Source: Anaerolineaceae bacterium (GTDB lineage: Bacteria; Chloroflexota; Anaerolineae; Aggregatilineales; Phototrophicaceae). From it: a stretch of DNA of 64,000 nt. The notes under the pieces are model-generated. The model saw nothing but the letters and a program-made list of their open reading frames with translations, had not been told where the DNA came from and searched no databases. The position numbers and the translations under genes are program-made. Within the stretch, counting starts at the first letter, position 1. Each line of letters starts with the position of its first letter. The stretch is taken from assembly GCA_020634165.1 (NCBI GenBank), contig JACKCF010000006.1, positions 57,390 through 121,389 of the forward strand. Direction: 5' to 3'. Below are positions 60,949-64,000 of the stretch, one piece after another.

Positions 60949-60997
60949 AGTTCCCATCGTGGCATGTCCGATGGAACAGGACGAAGGAGCATAGTCA

Positions 60998-61363
60998 ATG
61001 TTAGTACGTGGAGCACGTGGTGCCATAACGGTATCCGCGGACACAGAAGAAGCTATTCTCGTAGCAACAGAAGAGGTGTTACGGGCCATGATTGAAGCCA
61101 ACGATATCCGTGAGGAAATGGTGGCGAGTGCACTTTTTACGACCACGCCGGACCTAACGGCCTGTTATCCTGCCAAGGCCGCCCGTCTGATCGGCTGGAC
61201 CAACACCGCCTTGTTGGGCTTTCAGGAAATTCAGGTACCCACTGGGTTGAAGATGTGCATTCGCGTTTTGATTCATTGGAATACCGACCTTGCTCTGGAC
61301 GAAGTGGAACATATTTATCTGCGCGGGGCACAGGCCCTGCGGCCCGATTGGAAAAAAGTCTAA
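60998..61363 (+). CDS. aroH: Chorismate mutase, AroH type
   Basis: 121 residues, the trimeric Bacillus-type chorismate mutase. RGARGAITVSADTEEAI with the N-terminal Arg, DIREEMVASALFTTTPDLTA and YPAKAARLIGWTNTALLGFQ, EIQVPTGLKMCIRVLIHWNT with the active-site Arg, and HIYLRGAQALRPDW with the Tyr. It converts chorismate to prephenate, the first step to Phe and Tyr. ATG at 60998 with AAGGAG about 8 nt upstream. First structural gene after the Tyr/Phe leader and attenuator, and thus on the branch whose products the leader would sense. Confidence 0.95.
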   Translation: MLVRGARGAITVSADTEEAILVATEEVLRAMIEANDIREEMVASALFTTTPDLTACYPAKAARLIGWTNTALLGFQEIQVPTGLKMCIRVLIHWNTDLALDEVEHIYLRGAQALRPDWKKV

Positions 61364-61428
61364 TTCTGCAATTTAGAGTGGTCGAGAAGTGTATCTTTCG
61401 CACAACATAGGATTGGGAGAATAAGCAG

Positions 61429-62445
61429 ATGATCGTTGTAATGGAGTTCGGCGCAACCGCCAAACAGATATCGGATGTCATCGCCCGTATTGAGGCTGAT
61501 GGCTACAAAGCCCACCTTTCTCAGGGTAAGGAACGCACAATTATTGGGCTGGTAGGCGATAGCCCCACCCCCAAGCGCGAAGAAAATTATAGCGTGATGC
61601 CCGGTGTCGATAGGGCCGTTCGCATCACTGAACCGTACAAATTGGCGAATCGCTCGTTCCATCCAGAAGGCACACTCGTCCCATTGAATGGCTCTCAGAT
61701 GGGTGGCAATAAGGTACTCGTGATTGCTGGCCCTTGTTCGGTTGAAAGCCGCGAGCAGATTATTGAAACAGCGTGTGCTGTAAAAGAGGCTGGCGCGACA
61801 GCTTTGCGCGGTGGTGCGTTCAAACCCCGCACATCACCCTACAGCTTCCAGGGACATGGTGAACAAGGTCTGAAATGGATGGCCGAGGCGCGCGAAATTA
61901 CGGGCTTGCCCATCGTAACCGAAGTCATGGATCATAATCTGGTGCCCGTCATCTGTGAATACGCCGATGTTCTCCAGATCGGTGCTCGCAACATGCAAAA
62001 CTTTACCTTGCTGAATGCAGTCGGTGAGAGCCAGCACACTGTTCTTCTCAAGCGAGGGATGTCCAGCACTGTGATGGACCTCTTGATGGCTGCCGAATAC
62101 GTTCTCCAGCACGGCAACACCCGCGTGATGCTGTGTGAACGCGGTATCCGCACGTTTGAAACGGAAACACGCAATACCGCCGACATTAATGCTATTCCAG
62201 CGCTTAAGCGCCTGACACACCTGCCAGTCGTTTTCGATCCCAGCCATGCAACAGGTAAGTGGGAATATGTGGAAGCGCTGGGGCTGGCAGGTATCGCAGC
62301 GGGTGCTGATGGCCTCATTGTGGAAGTTCATCCAGAGCCAGACAAAGCGATAAGTGATGGTCGCCAAAGCCTGAAGCCCGATGGCTTCAAGAAAATGATG
62401 GAACGTGTCGCCCGTGTTGCTGAAGCCGTAGGACGAGAAGCATAG
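61429..62445 (+). CDS. aroF: 3-deoxy-7-phosphoheptulonate (DAHP) synthase, type I-beta
   Basis: 338 residues. Residues 1-70 are a ferredoxin-like/ACT-type regulatory domain (MIVVMEFGATAKQISDVIAR) as in the Thermotoga-type enzyme, where it mediates feedback by Tyr/Phe. Catalytic barrel: VLVIAGPCSVESREQI, ALRGGAFKPRTSPYSFQGHG, IVTEVMDHNLVPVICEYADV, LQIGARNMQNFTLL, LLKRGMS, FDPSHATGKWEYV and GLIVEVHPEPDKAISDGRQS. First committed step of the shikimate pathway. The short gap to aroH (65 bp) and GGGAG 9 nt before ATG suggest co-transcription. Confidence 0.95.
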   Translation: MIVVMEFGATAKQISDVIARIEADGYKAHLSQGKERTIIGLVGDSPTPKREENYSVMPGVDRAVRITEPYKLANRSFHPEGTLVPLNGSQMGGNKVLVIAGPCSVESREQIIETACAVKEAGATALRGGAFKPRTSPYSFQGHGEQGLKWMAEAREITGLPIVTEVMDHNLVPVICEYADVLQIGARNMQNFTLLNAVGESQHTVLLKRGMSSTVMDLLMAAEYVLQHGNTRVMLCERGIRTFETETRNTADINAIPALKRLTHLPVVFDPSHATGKWEYVEALGLAGIAAGADGLIVEVHPEPDKAISDGRQSLKPDGFKKMMERVARVAEAVGREA

Positions 62446-62448
62446 GTT

Positions 62449-63759
62449 ATGACAACTCTACATGAATCACTGACGCTCAAGCCAGGAATGCCGCTGCGCG
62501 GTGCAATAGGTGTTCCCGGTGATAAATCCATCTCGCATCGCTCGATACTGTTGGGTGCACTTGCTGATGGTGCGACCGAAGTGCGTGGTTGGCTGGCTGC
62601 TGGCGATACAGAGGCAACTTTGGCAGCGGTTCAGCAGCTTGGCATCCAGATTGATCGCCATGACACCCATACTTTGACGGTTCATGGAGGTCAGTTGCAG
62701 CCAGCAGAAGCTCCCCTGGATTTTGTGAACGCTGGAACAGGCATCCGGCTGGCAGCAGGTATCATGGCTGGGCAGCCCTTCGCGAGTGTGCTGGATGGCA
62801 GCTATCAGTTACGCCGTCGCCCGATGAAGCGCATTACCGAACCGCTGCAAAGTATGGGTGCAGACATCACATCGGATGAGGGAAAATGCCCTTTGACAAT
62901 CCATCCGGCCCAACTCAAAGGCATCGAACACAACCTGAAGATTGCCAGCGCGCAGGTCAAGAGTGCCATTTTGCTGGCGGGGCTCTTCGCTGATGGCGAA
63001 ACAGTCGTAGTGCAGCCCGGCCCAGCGCGCGATCATACCGAACGTATGTTGGCCTCAATGGGGGCACACCTCACGATCGATGGTAACACCGTCATTCTCA
63101 AGCCTGGGGCCACCCTTCAGCCGATGAATCTGACTGTTCCAGGTGACTTTTCTTCAGCGGCATTCCTGATTGTCGCTGGGCTTGTCGTTCCCGGTAGCGA
63201 TTTGACGATCCAGGGCGTCAATCTCAATGATACCCGCACAGGCCTGGTGGATGCGCTACTCCAAATGAACGCTGATCTTGATGTTACTGAAACTGGCCTG
63301 GAAGCAGGTGAGCCGATTGGTGACATCCGTGTTCGGTACAGTGATTTGCATGGTACCACCATCGGTGGTGACATGGTTGTTCGTATGATTGATGAATTCC
63401 CCATATTCATGATTGCCGCACTGGCAGCTTCAGGGGAAACGATAGTGCGCGACGCGAAAGAATTGCGCGTCAAAGAAACAGATCGTATTGCGGTTATGGC
63501 CCAGGAACTGCGTAAACTGGGTGCAAGCATTGAAGAACGTGAAGATGGTTTCCGTATCGTTGGTCCACAAAGATTGATGGGGTCAGTCGTTGATGGTCAT
63601 GACGATCATCGTATTGCCATGAGTATGGCTGTTGCGGGCCTGATCGCCGATGAAATGACCGTCGTCACGGATGCAAAGTGCGCCAATGATTCTTTCCCTG
63701 GATTTGCAGAAACGCTCATGCAATTGGGCGGTGGACTGCTACCTGAAGGTCAGGGATAA
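62449..63759 (+). CDS. aroA: 3-phosphoshikimate 1-carboxyvinyltransferase (EPSP synthase)
   Basis: 436 residues. GDKSISHRSILLGALADG (shikimate-3-phosphate/PEP site), FVNAGTGIRLAAGIMAGQPF, GSYQLRRRPMKRITEPLQSM, SAQVKSAILLAGLFADGE, PGDFSSAAFLIVAGLV, RMIDEFPIFMIAALAASGET, ELRVKETDRIAVM and DGHDDHRIAMSMAVAG. It makes EPSP from shikimate-3-phosphate and PEP. Starts 3 bp after the DAHP synthase stop, so in the same unit. The region NAGTGIRLAAG differs from the NAGTAMRPL of class I, as in class II-type enzymes. Confidence 0.97.
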   Translation: MTTLHESLTLKPGMPLRGAIGVPGDKSISHRSILLGALADGATEVRGWLAAGDTEATLAAVQQLGIQIDRHDTHTLTVHGGQLQPAEAPLDFVNAGTGIRLAAGIMAGQPFASVLDGSYQLRRRPMKRITEPLQSMGADITSDEGKCPLTIHPAQLKGIEHNLKIASAQVKSAILLAGLFADGETVVVQPGPARDHTERMLASMGAHLTIDGNTVILKPGATLQPMNLTVPGDFSSAAFLIVAGLVVPGSDLTIQGVNLNDTRTGLVDALLQMNADLDVTETGLEAGEPIGDIRVRYSDLHGTTIGGDMVVRMIDEFPIFMIAALAASGETIVRDAKELRVKETDRIAVMAQELRKLGASIEEREDGFRIVGPQRLMGSVVDGHDDHRIAMSMAVAGLIADEMTVVTDAKCANDSFPGFAETLMQLGGGLLPEGQG

Positions 63760-63795
63760 TGGCGGCATTACACAGTTAAATTCTGGGCAGGGCAC

Positions 63796-64000
63796 ATGGA
63801 ATTGTTGATATTCGTCGTTTGCGTGTTGGGATGGTTGGGGATGGCGTACCTCGTCTATCAAAAAAGAAGCTTCTATCGTTGGGGCTTCTTCATCCTGATG
63901 AGCGTATGGTTGTATATCAGCATTGTGCTTGTAATTTTCACGATGAATCCATCGTTGCCCGTGCTGCTAATCATCGGTCTGATACCAGTAGTTGGCGTTG
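63796..64000 (+). CDS. Small membrane protein, 3' truncated by window edge
   Basis: 68 codons seen, ATG 63796, no stop before the right edge. Three hydrophobic segments are visible (LLIFVVCVLGWLGMAYLVY, WGFFILMSVWLYISIVLVIF, LPVLLIIGLIPVVGV), with a basic QKRSFYR between the first two. No family is recognised. It lies 36 bp after aroA, probably downstream in the same transcript; no terminator is seen in between. Confidence 0.55.
   Translation, partial: MELLIFVVCVLGWLGMAYLVYQKRSFYRWGFFILMSVWLYISIVLVIFTMNPSLPVLLIIGLIPVVGV

Noticed and set aside
60793..60997. T-box in the aroH leader
   Set aside because: I looked for the conserved GGTGGNACCGCG core and AGAGAG/specifier elements and found none.

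Overview
The window looks like chromosomal DNA of a free-living bacterium, most likely a member of the Chloroflexota (an Anaerolineae-like lineage). This is inferred from a combination of signs: a Gram-positive-type SOS box in front of uvrB, lipoproteins with Thr/Pro-rich linkers, GT-C membrane glycosyltransferases with C-terminal beta-sandwich modules, two LCP-family proteins, paired PucR regulators, a T-box, and AroH-type chorismate mutase. Base composition is near half G+C by eye. I saw no rRNA, insertion sequence, prophage or CRISPR array.

Layout. 1-0.6 kb: 3' end of ileS. 0.7-9.3 kb: a large glutamate synthase gene (gltB) flanked on both sides by PucR-family regulators. 9.4-14.4 kb: small membrane protein, lipoprotein, LCP transferase, and a three-gene leftward cluster of unknown function. 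14.8-22.4 kb: rpmH-rnpA-yidD-(beta-propeller lipoprotein)-yidC, then jag-(PfkB kinase)-(amidohydrolase)-(M29 aminopeptidase). 22.5-28.4 kb: uvrB with a LexA box, a membrane glycosyltransferase, two CAU-anticodon tRNAs (one initiator) and lysA. 28.6-34.7 kb: tandem dynamin-like GTPases, an MgtC-family protein, a histone-deacetylase-like enzyme, then a gene-poor stretch with a small ORF and a promoter-to-terminator unit that could be a small RNA. 34.7-49.3 kb: housekeeping genes (aspS, aquaporin, LCP, lipoyl/octanoyl transferase, rlmI, ligA, polX) and a recombinase-fold protein lacking most catalytic residues.

49.4-63.8 kb is the most interesting part: a complete tryptophan and aromatic-pathway block. 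A tryptophan T-box (specifier UGG) precedes trpE-X-trpG-trpS-HNH-trpD-trpC-trpF-Nudix-trpB-Y-trpA. X is a histidine-phosphatase-fold protein whose catalytic RHG has become RPG, Y is an alpha/beta-hydrolase whose GHSxG elbow has become GHGxG, and an HNH nuclease-like protein sits between trpS and trpD. After trpA comes a sigma70-like promoter, a 25-codon leader ORF containing Tyr-Tyr-Tyr-Phe, and a strong intrinsic terminator, followed by aroH (chorismate mutase), a DAHP synthase and aroA. This has the layout of a translation-coupled attenuator sensing tyrosine/phenylalanine for the common aromatic pathway, next to a T-box sensing tryptophan for the terminal branch. It is my best candidate for an undescribed regulatory system here.

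All identifications were made by reading motifs and context; no database or folding program was run.
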